Part shown: piece by piece, positions 32,993-45,440 of the stretch
How positions within the stretch are numbered: the stretch's first letter is position 1
How the letters are laid out: each line of letters begins with the position of its first letter
Assembly: GCA_025200525.1 (NCBI GenBank)
Contig: CM045761.1
Location: forward strand, 60,668,009 to 60,732,008
Reading direction: 5' to 3'
From: Camellia lanceoleosa
Lineage: Eukaryota; Streptophyta; Magnoliopsida; Ericales; Theaceae
Length of the DNA: 64,000 nt
Notes under the pieces: model-generated
What the model saw: only the letters and a program-made list of their open reading frames with translations
Databases searched by the model: none
What the model was told of the DNA's origin: nothing
Translations under genes and position numbers: made by a program

Positions 32993-35516
32993 TGTAATAA
33001 CCCCGACCTTGATTAACGTTAATTGATACTTAATTATGCCTAATAGTAATTACGAGGAAATCCGAAATTAATTTGCATGTGTATTGCCTAATTTATGTTT
33101 TTCTATCTGTTCAGTGTCGAAATATCTGTTCATGTTTTAAACTTTAATCTACGAATTGAAAGCCTTATTGGCGCCCGATTCTGAAATTGATTAGTGTTTT
33201 GGACTCGTTAGAATATATGTGATTTTATGGTAGGTTCAATTAGAATTTGATTTGGAATGTTTAAATTAGATTAAATATTGTTAAATTAATGAATCTAGCT
33301 TAATTTCAATTATGCCACTTAGTGGCCCATTACATGAAATATTTGAGCTTCATTACACCACTTTCCTCAGCCACTTTGAGAGCCCAAAAACGACTGAGAG
33401 AGGAAGAGATAGGGGAATTGTGGATTCAATTAGGAGATTGGCTTAAATTGTGGAAGAATTTGGTGGTTGATTACAAGTTTGAACTTCTAAACTTGAATTA
33501 AGGACCCAAGGTAGGAATTCATCCTTTCATTCATGTAATTGAGTTAGTTCTTGCATAGTTCTTAACCTATTGAAGATTAGAGTCTATATTTGGCTTTAAA
33601 TTGTTGAATTGGGTAGTATATCATGCATGCATGGTTACAATCTTGCAATTTGAGTTTGTTTTCATCAAAACTTCACATGCATGTTCATACTTTCGTTTTA
33701 TTCCATGAATTTACCTTGGTTTTGAGCTCAATGTTACATTAAATCTTGTTTTGGAGCTTTGGAATCCAAGTTGTACTCATGCATTTTTGTTTAAGCTTTG
33801 TTCTTGAAGATTTGTTGAAAATGTGTTCAATTGACTCATCCTTGAGCTTTAATTTTACAAATTGACTTTTGAAACATGGTATACTATGAGTTTTAAGTGT
33901 TTTTCCAGAAATTGGGCTCAAGAGGTTGAAGTTTTGGGGTGTTGGATGCTTGGTTCGAACTTGGAAGGCAAATTTGGAAATCCTAGAATTTGGCTTCCTC
34001 ACTCGAGCAAAGGATTCCTCACTCGAGCGACCATTGTTTGTTCAGAGCTCCGCTCGAGCGAATAAATGGTGGCTCAAGCGTAAATTTCAAGCTCTCAGGT
34101 TTTTGGTGCACGCAGACGCACACTCAAGCGAAGAGACCTACGCTCGAGCGAGGAACTGGGTCTCACGCTCGAGCGAGCATCGAGCGTAAGAAATCAGTAA
34201 CCAGTACTTTTGCATTTTTACAGACCGCTCGAGCGAAGGAGTCCTCGCTCAAGTGAACCCTTTGTTTTGGCAAGCTCCCTCGAGCGAAGAAAGTCTCGCT
34301 CGAGCGAGACCCCTGTTTTCAACAAGTTTTGCAAAATATTTTCTAAGGCATATTTGCATCCTCATTCCATCCTAGGCTTTCCTAGGCCATGTTTAAGACT
34401 CTATAAGGGGAATTTAAGGGTACAAACACACTAAGAACCAATGACGCAAGTTTTCTATAATGGGAACGTGTGTTTCAAGTATGTGTCTGTTATGTGTTAT
34501 GTAGGTCACGTGCCGCGTTCTGTCTGACCTTTTGGCGTTCTGTCTGACCTTTTGGCTCTGTCTGTCTGTTTCAACGCCCGCTGTGAGTAATAACTTAGTA
34601 AAGATATGTTCAACTGTACTTATTTTCTGTGTGACAAAATGAGATCTGTTTTCTGAAATGATATGTATTATACAATGAATGATTGTCCAATTTCTGACAT
34701 GTATTCGTGACATCCTTAGTATCATGTGATATCTACGGCTGTTACCCGGTATCGGAGGTTCCTTTATGGAACTTATATTTGTTTGCACTCTGTTACCTGT
34801 ACCGGAGGCTCGCCATGGAGGCTTAGCTGTTCTGTTCTGTCCCGAATCTGGAGGTTCCTTCTTGGAACTAGGTTATTCATAACCTTACGCTTATGCGTTT
34901 TGTTCTATTACACTTATGCGTTCTGTTCTGTTATGCTAATGGATGTATCACGTAAACTTAATCACGACTTAAGATTTCTGTCTGTATATGATCTGATCAA
35001 GTATGATTTTGATACAATATGAATGGATTTTTTTTGAAATCTGTACGAACTCATTCATTGAAACCCCTTTACTCTGTTTATTATTCACTGGGCTTTCGCT
35101 CACAGTTTACTATATATATGTAGGTGAGGCAGCACATGACCCAGGCCAGAGTTAACGGCCTTCTGTTCTGTTTTGTCAGCCAAATGTTGCGCCTCCCGAG
35201 GAGGTTCCCCTTGAAGCCTATTGACATGGCTGTTTTTGTGATCATGCTAGTCTGTATGTGTGTTATGTAAAGTCAGGTTTTGGAAACTATTCTCTGTAAA
35301 TATTGATGTATCTGACTAGCATGTTTAAGTATATAAATAAGTTTTGAGAAGTTCTGTCTCATATACGTTATCACAGCTCATTGGACCTTGCTTATTTTGT
35401 ATATTTGCTTCCGCAGCCCCTTATTATTTGTTAATTTGCTCAGAGGCCTTTGGTAATCCACGAATTACTGGCTGGTTACGGTGCCAAACCTATAGGGGCG
35501 GGTTTGGATCGTGACA
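32993..35516 (+). mobile_element. Element 2 5' LTR
   Basis: 2,524 bp, TG...CA. A leader ends at CCCAAG/GTAGGAATTC (GT at 33,511). The CTCGAG palindrome array lies at about 33,999-34,310. A 20-bp tandem duplication (34,517-34,536 and 34,537-34,556) is absent from the 3' LTR and exactly explains the length difference. Confidence 0.93.
33999..34310 (+). repeat. CTCGAGCGA palindrome array (element 2 5' LTR)
   Basis: More than ten copies of CTCGAGCGA or variants (CGCTCGAGCGA, CTCAAGCG, CTCGAGCAA) occur with 15-50 bp spacing. Here the array lies downstream of the leader, not upstream as in element 1. Confidence 0.85.
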
Positions 35517-35519
35517 GAG

Positions 35520-35531
35520 TGGTATCAGAGC
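35520..35531 (+). other. Element 2 primer-binding site (initiator-Met tRNA)
   Basis: TGGTATCAGAGC begins three bases after the LTR end at 35,516. Confidence 0.93.
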
Positions 35532-35726
35532 AGGAGTTATACCGCACACACAGGTCCGTATAAGCTTAGGATGTCCTAGTAAGAATTAGGGGCATTCCAT
35601 CTACATGTGTGAGTGTGTGGTAATATAACTGAATATTAAAACTAAATGTATATTTGAATAAATGAATTAAAGGAAACGAATAAGATTATGCCTATGTTTA
35701 ATATCATTTGATATCTGTATTGTAAA

Positions 35727-36587
35727 ATGGAGAATGCAAGAGGAAGTGGTGAAAGTGAATCTTCAAAGGCTCGCATGGGCCGAATGGAACAGATGTTGGC
35801 AGTATTGACTAAGACATTGACACAACAGAGACAACAACTTGTACCCCCTCTGCCTCCATCGATACAAGCCGAGGCAGATAACAATGACATCATTAATCTG
35901 ACACAAAAATTCTTGATAATGAAACCACCAATGTTCTATGGTGGAATCGAACCTTTGAAAGCTGAGACGTGGTTACTTGAGATGGAAAAGTTGTATGAGG
36001 CATTCCCGTGTTCTGAAACTCAGAAAGTCTTGTTAGCCACCTATACTCTGAAAGACGAAGCCTGTAGGTGGTGGTTGTTAATCCGAGGTGGCAATGGGGA
36101 TATGACATGGGCACAGTTTAATGCCATTTTCTACGACAAGTATTTCCCCCAATGTTTTAGGGATCGAAAAGGGTCTGAATTCCAAGAACTTAAACAGGGA
36201 AGAATGTCAATGGCGGAATATGAAGCGAAGTTCACTGAATTAGCACGATTTGCTCCACACATGGTGGACACCGATTATAAGAAAGCCCGAAAGTTTGAAG
36301 GGGGATTGGATCTTGACGTGTTTGATAGAGTGGGCGTCCTGAAATTGCCTACTAATGTGGAAGTCTTAGACAGAGCCTTAATGGCAGAGGCTACCCTAGC
36401 TGCCATGAAACAAAGCAAAGCTCCAGCATCTACAGCGAATGAGTGGAGAGAAAAGAGATCCAGGTTTGGTTTTAAGAAAGGCCGGTCCTTTAGCAATAAG
36501 AAGCAAAACACAGGGATTTAGAGCAACTCGAGTCAAAGTAGTGGGTCTCTCCCGGTCTGTCCTGATTGTGGTAAAAGGCACAGGGGT
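35727..36587 (+). pseudogene. gag: Element 2 gag
   Basis: ATG at 35,727 opens a 264-codon gag with a coiled-coil-like N terminus (RMEQMLAVLTKTLTQQRQQL), a Pro-rich linker and a capsid core containing WLLEMEKLYEAFPC, ACRWWLLIRGG and FYDKYFPQCFRDRK. Further on is MSMAEYEAKFTELARFAPH. A TAG at 36,519 interrupts the frame shortly before the zinc knuckle. The same frame then continues into the protease, so gag and pro were one ORF. Otherwise gag is intact. Confidence 0.9.
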
Positions 36588-37415
36588 GTGTGCTACCGAG
36601 CGTCCGGTGCTTGCTACCGATGTGACCAGCCGGGTCATATAGTGAAAGATTGTCCGCTTAGTTCTGAGACTACTAGCCGTCCTACGGTAAGTTCAGCGAG
36701 ATCCGTTTCTGTGGCCAAAACCAATGTCAAAGCCAATGCAGGAAAGGAACCTTTGCGACAAGGCCGAGTGTTTGCCTTAGTGCCTGGTGATGTACCGAAC
36801 ACCTATACTGTGGTGTCAGGTACACTTTCTGTATGTTCTCAAAATGCATGTGTATTGATAGATTCTGGTTCTACACATTCTTTCGTATCGCATACTTTTT
36901 CTCGAAAATTGATTAGGCCATTAGAACTTATGACATGTGTGTTATCTGTGTCTACGCCATCTGGGGATTCTATGATGTGTGCTCATGTATATCCAGCATG
37001 TGATGTTAGGGTTGGTGATATGATGTTGTATGTGGACTTATTACCTTTGGACATTCCTTATTTTGATTGTATTTTGGAGATGGATTGGTTGACTAAATAC
37101 TGTGCTACCATTGACTGTGCAAACAAAACTGTTGTGTTTAGACCGCCTGGTATGCCTGAATTTACTTTTAGTGGGAATGGGGTAGTTCCTCCCCCATACT
37201 TAATCTTGGCTATGAAAGCTGTAAAACTGCTTAGGAAGGGATGTAGGGGTTATCTGTGTTGCATATTGACCACATCATCCGCCAGTACTACCGTAGAAAC
37301 GATCCCTATTGTTTGTGACTTTCCTGATGTGTTTCCGACTGATTTACTGGGGGACTTAGTTGACAGAGAAATTGAATTTACTGTTGAGGTGTTTCCGGGG
37401 ACAACCTATTTCTAA
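36588..37415 (+). pseudogene. pol: Element 2 nucleocapsid zinc knuckle and protease
   Basis: Same frame as gag. The CCHC knuckle CYRCDQPGHIVKDC is at 36,612-36,653 (C-x2-C-x4-H-x4-C). The protease has an intact active-site Asp (VLIDSGSTHSF, DSG at 36,861-36,869). The frame ends at TAA 37,413. By comparison with the family, a 1- or 2-base indel near 37,395-37,405 (in a CCGGGGACAACC context) moves pol into the next frame. Confidence 0.88.
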
Positions 37416-40257
37416 GACTCCCTATAGAATGTCTATCTTCGAATTAAAAGAACTGAAAACCCAACTTCAGGAACTGTTAGACAAGAATTTTATCCGTCTG
37501 AGCATGTCACCTTGGGTTGCTCCAGTCTTGTTTGTCAAAAAAAAGGATGGATCTTTGAGATTGTGTATAGATTACCGGGAATTGAATAAAGTGACTATCA
37601 GGACCAAATACCCTCTGCCCCGAATAGATGACTTGTTTGATCAACTTCAGGGTGCCCAAGTGTTTTCTAAAATTGACCTCAGGTCTGGGTATCATCAATT
37701 AAAAGTTAGAGCCGAGGACATAGAGAAAACTGCATTCCGAACTAGATATGGACATTATGAATTCTTAGTAATGCCGTTTGGGATGACCAATGCACCTGCT
37801 GCTTTCATGGATCTTATGAATAGGGTGTTTAAATCATATCTGGATGACTTTATTGTTGTATTTATTGATGATATTCTGATATATTCTAAAGACAAGAAGG
37901 AACATGAGAATCATCTGAGAACCGCCTTGCAGATTTTGAAAGAAAAGAAATTGTATGCTAAATTGTCCAAGTGTGAATTCTGGCTTGACAGTGTGGCATT
38001 TTTGGGGCATGTTATCAACAAGGATGGTGTTTCTGTGGACCCTCAGAAGATTGAAGCTGTCATGGATTGGCCTAGACCTACGAATGTGACAGAAGTTCGA
38101 AGTTTTCTGGGACTTGCAGGTTACTACCGGAGATTTGTGAAAGACTTTTCCAAGCTTGCCTTACCATTGACTCAATTAACTCAGAAAAACATGCCATTTG
38201 ACTGGAATGACCAAAGAGAGACATCCTTTCAAGAACTGAAAACCAGGTTAGTGACTGCACCAATCTTAACCTTGCCAAATGGTACTGATGGGTTTCAAGT
38301 GTACAGTGATGCTTTTTATAAAGGCTTGGGGTGTGTCCTAATGCAAAACGAAAGGGTGATTGCCTATGCTTCTAGACAACTCCGACCTCATGAAAAGAAT
38401 TACCCAACACAGGATCTTGAATTGGCAGCCGTGGTGTTTGCTTTGAAGATATGGCGCCACTATTTGTATGGGGTAACTTGTGAGATTTATACAGACCATA
38501 AAAGTTTGAAATATTTCTTCACCCAAAAAGAGTTAAATATGAGACAGAGACGTTGGTTAGAACTAATCAAAGATTATGACTTGCAAATTTTGTATCATCC
38601 AAGAAAGGCTAATACTGTGGCAGATGCCTTGAGCCGAAAATGCGGTGCAACTGTGTCGTGTTTATTATCTAGCCAAAAAGAATTGTTGACCGACCTAGAA
38701 CAAGATGGACTGTGTTCTACTATTTCTGCTCAACCTGCTATTCTTGATGAGATCAGACAAAAACAATGTGAAGATGAACACTTGAAAAAGATTATAGTGG
38801 AATTTGACTCGAAACCGAGGCCAGGATTTGTGATTGAGAATGATGTGCTGAAATTCCAGAACTGTCTTTGTGTGCCTGATTGCTATGATTTGAGGAAACG
38901 TGTTATGACCGAAGCCCACAGTGGTAAATTTGCTATGCATCCGGGGAACACAAAGATGTATCATAATTTGAAACAGAATTTTTGGTGGCCTGGAATGAAA
39001 AAGAGTATTGCAGACTTTGTGGCTAGATGTCTACAGTGCCAACAAGTTAAGGCTAAGCATCAACGACCTGCTGGGTTGCTACAACCACTCCCAATACCAG
39101 AATGGAAATGGGAGCACATCACCATGGACTTCATTGTAGGATTGCCTCGTTCTCCTCAAGGTATGGACTCTATCTGGGTTATAGTTGACCGTTTAACTAA
39201 ATCTGTCCATTTTTTTCCTGTCAAAACTATCTATAACGCTGATAAATTGGCCAATATCTACATGACTGAAATTATGAGATTGCATGGAGTACCAGTATCT
39301 ATTGTGTCTGATAAGGATTCAAAGTTTGTATCGAGATTCTGGTAGAGTTTGCAACAGGCTTTGGGAACTGAATTGAGATCGAAAGCGGCCTATCACCCAT
39401 GCATCGATGGCCAAACTGAACGAACGAACCAAACTCTGGAGGATATGCTCAGAATGTGTGTGTTAGACCTCCAAGGGAATTGGGAGACCTACTTGCCATT
39501 AGCTGAATTTGTGTATAAAAACAGCTACCATTCAAGCATTAGAATGGCTCCTTACGAAGCTTTATTTGGAAGAAAGTGTCGTTCTCCGATATGTTGGGCC
39601 GAAGTAGGTGATAGACCTTTGTTGGGACCAGAACTTATGCAAGAAACAACCGAGAAAGTGAAACTGATACAGCAGCGTCTGAAAACTGCACAGAGTAGGC
39701 AAAAGAGCTATGCCGATGTTCGAAGAAGAGAAAGGGAATACGAAGTGGGAGACCATGTGTTCATGAAGGTGACCCCGATGAAGGGTCAAACTTGGTTTGG
39801 TGTTAAGGAAAAATTGGCGCCGAGGTATGTTGGACCTTATGAAGTTCTAGAAAAGATTAATCCGGTGTCGTATCGGATAGCCTTACCTCTAGTGATGGAA
39901 CATATGCACAACGTCTTTCATGTATCGATGCTTCGGGAATATTTGAGAGATCCACTCCACATCATCGAACCGACACATGTGCTTTTGAAAGATGACTACA
40001 CCTACGAATAAAAGCCTATCCAGATTGTGAATCGAAGGATCAAAAGGTTGAGAAACAAAACAATACCGTTGGTTAAAGTTGATTGGCAAAATCACGGAGG
40101 GACCTATGTGACTTGGGAAACCGAGGAAGACATGAAGGAGAGATATCTAGATTTTTTCCCTTTAGACCAAAAGTTGACTTCGAATGAAGGTAATTTGAGT
40201 TTGGAGGACCAAACTCTCTTAAGGGGGGATGACTGTAATAACCCCGACCCTGATTAA
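37400..40257 (+). pseudogene. pol: Element 2 RT, RNase H, integrase and chromodomain-like tail
   Basis: One frame interrupted by only two stops: TAG 39,343 (from a Gln codon in the RFW-Q-SLQQ context) and TAA 40,009. RT includes [38 protein letters not shown] and catalytic FIDD (37,861-37,872). RNase H ends with ADALSRK. Integrase has the HHCC zinc region (about 38,920-39,050) and an intact DDE triad: Asp 39,127, Asp 39,310, Glu 39,418, although the first stop falls between the last two. The tail IPLVKVDWQNHGGTYVTWE (about 40,060-40,125) resembles the chromodomain of Tekay/Del elements. The frame runs over the polypurine tract into the 3' LTR, ending at 40,257. Confidence 0.92.
40221..40229 (+). 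other. Element 2 polypurine tract
   Basis: AAGGGGGGA lies just before the 3' LTR start TGTAATAACC at 40,234 and is also translated within the end of the pol frame. Confidence 0.8.
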
Positions 40258-42737
40258 TGTTAATTGGTACTTAATTATGCCTAATAGTAATTAAGAGGAA
40301 ATCCGGAATTAATTTGCATGTGTATTGCCTGATTTCTGTGTTTCTATCTATTCAGTGTCGAAATATCTGTTCATGTTTTAAACTTTAATCTGCGAATTGA
40401 AAGCCTTATCGGCGCCCGATTCCGAAATTGATTAGTGTTTTAAACTCGTTAGAATATATGTGATTTTATGGTAGGTTCAATTAAAATTTAATTTGGAATG
40501 TTTAAATTAGATTAAATAGTGTTAAATTAATGAATCTAGCTTAATTTCAATTATGCCACTTAGTGGCCTATTACATGAAATATTTGAGCTTCATTACACC
40601 ACTTTCCTCAGCCACTTTGAGAGCCCAAAAACGACTGAGAGAGGAAGAGATAGGGGAATTGTGGATTCAACTAGGAGATTGGCTTAAATTGTGGAAGAAT
40701 TTGGTGGTTGATTGCAAGTTTGAACTTCTAGACTTGAATTAAGGACCCAAGGTAGGAATTCATCCTTTCATTCATGTAATTGAGTTAGTTCTTGCATAGT
40801 TCTTAACCTATTGAAGATTAGAGTCTATATTTGGCTTTAAATTGTTGAATTGGGTAGTATATCATGCATGCATGGTTACAATCTTGCAATTTGAGTTTGT
40901 TTTCATCAAAACTTCACATGCATGTTCATACTTTCGTTTTAGTCCATGAATTTACCTTGGTTTTGAGCTCAATGTTACATTAAATCTTGTTTTGGAGCTT
41001 TGGAATCCAAGTTGTACTCATGCATTTTTGTTTAAGCTTTGTTCTTGAAGATTTGTTGAAAATGTGTTCAATTGACTCATCCTTGAGCTTTAATTTTACA
41101 AATTAACTTTTGAAACATGGTATACTATGAGTTTTAAGTGTTTTTCCAAAAATTGGGCTCAAGAGGTTGAAGTTTTGGGGTGTTGGATGCTTGGTTCGAA
41201 CTTGGAAGGCAAATCTGGAAATCCCAGAATTTGGCTTCCTCATTCGAGCAAAGGATTCCTCGCTCGAGCGACCATCGTTTGTTCAGAGCTCCGCTCGAGC
41301 GAATAAATGGTGGCTCGAGCGTAAATTTCAAGCTCTCAGGTTTTTGGTGCACGCAGACGCACACTCGAGCGAAGAGACCTACGTTCGAACGAGGAACTAG
41401 GTCTCACGCTCGAGCGAGCATCGAGCGTAAAAAATCAGCAACCAGTACTTTTGCATTTTTACAGACCGCTCGAGCGAAGGAGTCCTCGCTCAAGTGAACC
41501 CTTCGTTTTGGCAAGCTCCCTCGAGCAAAGAAAGTCTCGCTTGAGCGAGACCCCTGTTTTCAGCAAGTTTTGCAAAATATTTTTTAAGGCATATTTGCAT
41601 CCTCATTCTATCCTAGGCTTTCCTAGGCCATGTTTAAGACTCTATAAGGGGAATTTAAGGGTAGAAACACACTAAGAACCAATGACGTAAGTTTTCTATA
41701 ATGGGAACGTGTGTTTCAAGTATGTGTCTATTATGTGTTATGTAGGTCACGTGCCGCGTTCTGTCTGACCTTTTGGCTCCGTCTGTCTATTTCAACGCCC
41801 GTTGTGAGTAATAACTTAGTAAAGATATGTTCAACTGTACTTATTTTCTGTGTGACAAAATGAGATCTGTTTTCTGAAATGATATGTTTTGTACAATGAA
41901 TGATTGTCCAAATTCTGACATGTATTCGTGACATCCTTAGTATCATGTGATATCTACGACTGTTACCCAGTATCGGAGGTTCCTTTATGGAACTTATATT
42001 TGTTTGCACTCTGTTACCTGTACCAGAGGCTCGCCATGGGGGCTTAGCTGTTCTGTTCTGTCCTGGATCCGGAGGTTCCTTCTTGGAACTAGGTTATTTA
42101 TAACCTTACGCTTATGCGTTTTGTTTTGTTACGCTTATGCGTTCTGTTCTGTTATGCTAATGGATGTATCACGTAAACTTAATCACGACTTAAGATTTTT
42201 GTCTGTATATGATCTGATCAAGTATGATTTTGATACAATATGAATGGATTTTTTGTGAAATCTGTACGAACTCATTCATTGAAACCCCTTTACTCTGTTT
42301 ATTATTCACTGGGCTTTCACTCATAGTTTACTATATATATGTAGGGGAGGCGGCATATGACCCAGGCCAGAGTTGACGGCCTTTTGTTCTGTTTTGTCAG
42401 CCAAATGCTACACCTCCCGAGGAGGTTCCCCTTGAAGCCTATTGACATGGCTGTTTTTGTGATCATGCTAGTCTGTATGTGTGTTATGTAAAGTCAGGTT
42501 TTGGGAACTATTCGCTGTAAATATTGATGTATCTAACTAGCATGTTTATGTATACAAATAAGTTTTGAGAAGTTCTTTCTCATATACGTTATCACAGCTC
42601 ATTGGACCTTGCTTATTTTGTATATTTGCTTCCGCAGCCCCTTATTATTTGTTAATCTGCTCAGAGGCCTTTGGTAATCCACGGATTATTGGCTGGTTAC
42701 GGTGCCAAACCTATAGGGACGGGTTTGGGTCGTGACA
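40234..42737 (+). mobile_element. Element 2 3' LTR
   Basis: 2,504 bp. In the first ~275 bp it differs from the 5' LTR at about 16 positions, 13 of them transitions. Divergence looks lower further along. The CTCGAG array is at about 41,240-41,550. Confidence 0.93.
41240..41550 (+). repeat. CTCGAGCGA palindrome array (element 2 3' LTR)
   Basis: Same arrangement as in the 5' LTR, with independent CpG-type losses in individual motifs (for example CTCGAG to CTTGAG and CTCGAGCG to TTCGAACG). Confidence 0.85.
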
Positions 42738-42742
42738 ATATG

Positions 42743-43994
42743 AAACCTTGGAAAATGGGGTTATTGTTGTAGGATTGATGAAATTGAACCTTAGGGCCAA
42801 AGTTGAGAAAATAGGAAAAATGCCCTAATTTAATGTGATTGATTAATTTGTATAATTAATTTGGGAAAATATGAAAATATAAAATTGAGTTGAAAATCAT
42901 AAAATTGGGAAATTATGAGATTGGATGGAGTAGTTGGATTGATTAATAACTCACCTATGAAAATGCATTAATTTATCTGTTTGATAAATTTAATTATTTG
43001 TTTAGAAATAACTGTTTTGGGCTATCGGTGGAGGATAGCCATGATTTTTGTAGAATTGCATGATGGTTAGGTAAATTGAAACTAATCGATTGGGTTATGT
43101 CATTGAATATGACAATTGGATTAACACATTGTATATGTGCTTTAAATTGATCATTGTATATGATGAGCATTTTAATACATTGCATATGTATCTTGTTTGG
43201 GAGGAGATAGGGGATGTATTCCATGGTTTGGAAGGAGATAGAGGATGTACGTCCAAACCTGTTTGGGAGGAGATAGGGGATGGACTCCATTGATAACTAA
43301 GTTGGCCAGAGTGTCCAGGGTGAAAGTCCAGAAATCCTAATTACGTTTACATAACATAGATGAATTGAAGTATTGAAGTGGTAATAATATGAGTTGTAGT
43401 CTCATTATAAATTGATTATGATTGAAGTGGTGATAGTATGAGTTGTAATCTCATTTTGAACTATTCGAATAAGCAATGAACCATATCTATGAATTGGATT
43501 GGATAATGAAACGGAAAGGGATTGGAACATGGTTGTGACTATGAATTGATTATGGAAGAGATGTACGTTGATTTATACAAGTTAAACATTTATCAAATGC
43601 TAATGTTTTAGTTAATGCTCATATTATGTTTAGCGTAACTCTACTCCGCTTTGGCTCACCCTATATGGGACATCATTTTTCAGGTACACGTGATATACCG
43701 CCTCCAAGGATGTAGCTTGAGAGGTTTAGAAGCTGAAGGCTTATTTTTGTAGTTATCTTTTGTATTACATGTAATTCAAGCCAAGGGCTTAATCTGTTAA
43801 GAGTTAGAACTCTCTTTTATTGAAACCAAGTATTGACTTGGAAAGTTTGTAAGCCCGTAAGGCATTTACTTTTGTTGTCAACATGTAATACTTTTTGTAA
43901 AGAATATTTTGATAAATGAATATATGTTTATTTCTCCTATGTCGATGGATACCATGAATGATTGGTTTATGTACTTAAATTTGAGGGCGTTACA
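42743..43994 (+). mobile_element. Element 1 3' LTR, third piece
   Basis: It resumes the LTR after element 2 and runs to the terminal GGGCGTTACA. It aligns collinearly with 20,734-21,981 of the 5' LTR. Confidence 0.9.
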
Positions 43995-45440
43995 TAATAG
44001 TTTCCCTTTCTCATTTTCCCACTTATTTGGTTTTTATTATGTTCCACTTACATGCCTAGAAAATAAAGGGAAAAAAAATACATATCGAATTTCACAGCAA
44101 ATTGATTGCGTTCTTTCTAGTTTTTTTAGAATCTCTCCATATTCTAATCAAGTTCTTTCTTCACTGATATAATAAAAAAGATGAAAATGTTACTAGAAAT
44201 TCTTTAGTGTTCCACTTTTTATCAATAAGATCTATCCACTTGGTAGAATCAACATCCTTCGGTGGGTGGTTTCTTGCATACTCCTCCCCTTTAGCCTCTT
44301 TCAGCTCCATGAATTGTTTGTGCAGCCTATAGGTATGGTTACTCAATCTTCGACCAAATTTTGTGTTCATTGCCTTCTCTGTATCAACAGGGTCTCCTTA
44401 TAAATCAAATTGATCCTGCAAAAAACAGATAAGTCATACATAATTCTTATAAAAAATAAAATAATTATAATAAATAATTAAGATTTCTAACCTATTGTAA
44501 AAATGAGTAAAATGTCCTATAATAGAGTAGACAACGAACTTACATTCAAGCGTTGAAACATCGCCTCCTTAACGAAGGCATCAACATACTTCCACCTATG
44601 AACACTTGGATCTGGTAAATGAGTTCACACTTTTACACCAATCTTTGAGGCTGGTTTTGAGGCATAATCCCCTACCGGTGCACAAAATTCTGGAGGGATA
44701 GGCACATTAAGCTTTCCATCTCTATCAATAAGGCCTTGAACCACTTTGCCTCGAGTCGGGCCACGAATACGCTTAGCAGCTGATATTGTGAAGCCATAAT
44801 ATTGAAATAGTATGTGAACAAATTTAATTAAGATCTCAAATCAATATAAATAAAGAGTGTGTCTTACCAATAGTATTACCAGCAGTCACCTCAAGTTGAG
44901 GCTCCACATTGAGAGGTGATGGTGGATGGCGGATGGCTAGCCACCTCAAGATGTGAAGAGGTATCCCCCTCTTCTGATGCGTGGGTCAATGCCTCAAGAT
45001 GAGATTATGAACGGGCTCTCGATGGTATCTCTAACAGCTGAATAACATAATAAAATACGAATATATGTACAAAGATATACATGTCTATGTGTGTATGAAT
45101 TGAAAGTAACAAGAAATAATATATTTCACAATACATAAATGTATAGTACCTCATGCTCAAACAAATCATAGGATTCAGTGTCACTGCCCTCTGACGGTCG
45201 ATAATCATCGTCATTTTCCTCAATTTCTCATGTTGAACCACAATCTCCAAACAAGTTGTTATACTCTTCACTCCTAGAGCATTCATTCTCTCACGGTTTT
45301 TATTAATTGTCTTCATTCTTTGTTTTTCATAGTTCGTTACCTTCTTAGTTACAGTACTTGGTTTGGTCAATTGTTTTTTGTAGTGTCCATTTTGCCCAAT
45401 TATAAAGCATGATTGAACATTTTTTTGGTGGATAAGCATA
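43995..45440 (-). mobile_element. CACTA transposon, right part (terminus not found)
   Basis: This continues the CACTA element split at 19,821. The minus strand carries the N-terminal and middle exons of the transposase-family gene. No CACTA-type right terminus with GACGAAA subterminal repeats is seen before the next element, so the right end may be deleted. Confidence 0.55.
44161..45390 (-). pseudogene. N-terminal and middle exons of En/Spm-type transposase-family gene
   Basis: In order on the minus strand: NYEKQRMKTINKNRERMNAL (about 45,280-45,345); an acidic DDDYRPSEGSDTESYD region (about 45,165-45,220); a Ser/His-rich linker; GPTRGKVVQGLIDRDGKLNV and PPEFCAPVGDYASKPASKIG (about 44,640-44,765); DPSVHRWKYVDAFVKEAM (about 44,560-44,625); and MNTKFGRRLSNHTYRLHKQF (about 44,310-44,370) then KWIDLIDKKW. 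The RGPTRG motif followed by a PVG-x3-SK segment is characteristic of plant Ptta/En/Spm transposase-family proteins. In-frame stops within exons (for example after KIGVKV and in the DQFDL exon) show it is dead. Confidence 0.7.

Larger units (their letters stand above)
32993..42737 (+). mobile_element. Chromovirus element 2 (Ty3/gypsy), complete
   Basis: A 9,745-bp element with exact 5-bp target duplications ATATG (32,988-32,992 and 42,738-42,742). LTRs are 2,524 and 2,504 bp, begin TGTAATAACCCCGACC and end CGTGACA. It has an initiator-Met primer-binding site and an AAGGGGGGA polypurine tract. Gag-pol order is gag, protease, RT, RNase H, integrase, then a chromodomain-like tail, as in Tekay/Del-group chromoviruses. 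It sits inside the 3' LTR of element 1. Confidence 0.95.
19822..43994 (+). mobile_element. Chromovirus element 1 (Ty3/gypsy), complete but split by two insertions
   Basis: The 5' LTR is 19,822-21,981, internal region 21,982-27,457 and 3' LTR 27,458-43,994 in three pieces. LTRs start TATARCGATC and end GGGCGTTACA. The primer-binding site matches initiator-Met tRNA and the polypurine tract is ACGGGGGGAGGT. Gag, protease, RT, RNase H and integrase come in Ty3/gypsy order, and the C-terminal IPLVKVLWKHHGVEEA segment is typical of the Tekay/Del group of chromoviruses. Flanks are TTAAT (left) and TAATA (right), an imperfect target duplication. Removing 27,909-32,545 and 32,993-42,742 gives a 3' LTR of about 2,150 bp. 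Confidence 0.9.

Noticed and set aside
45377..45387. TTTTTTGTAGTG as the right terminus of the CACTA element
   Set aside because: It lies inside the apparent N-terminal coding exon, lacks GACGAAA subterminal repeats, and the following TCC does not match the TAT before the left end.
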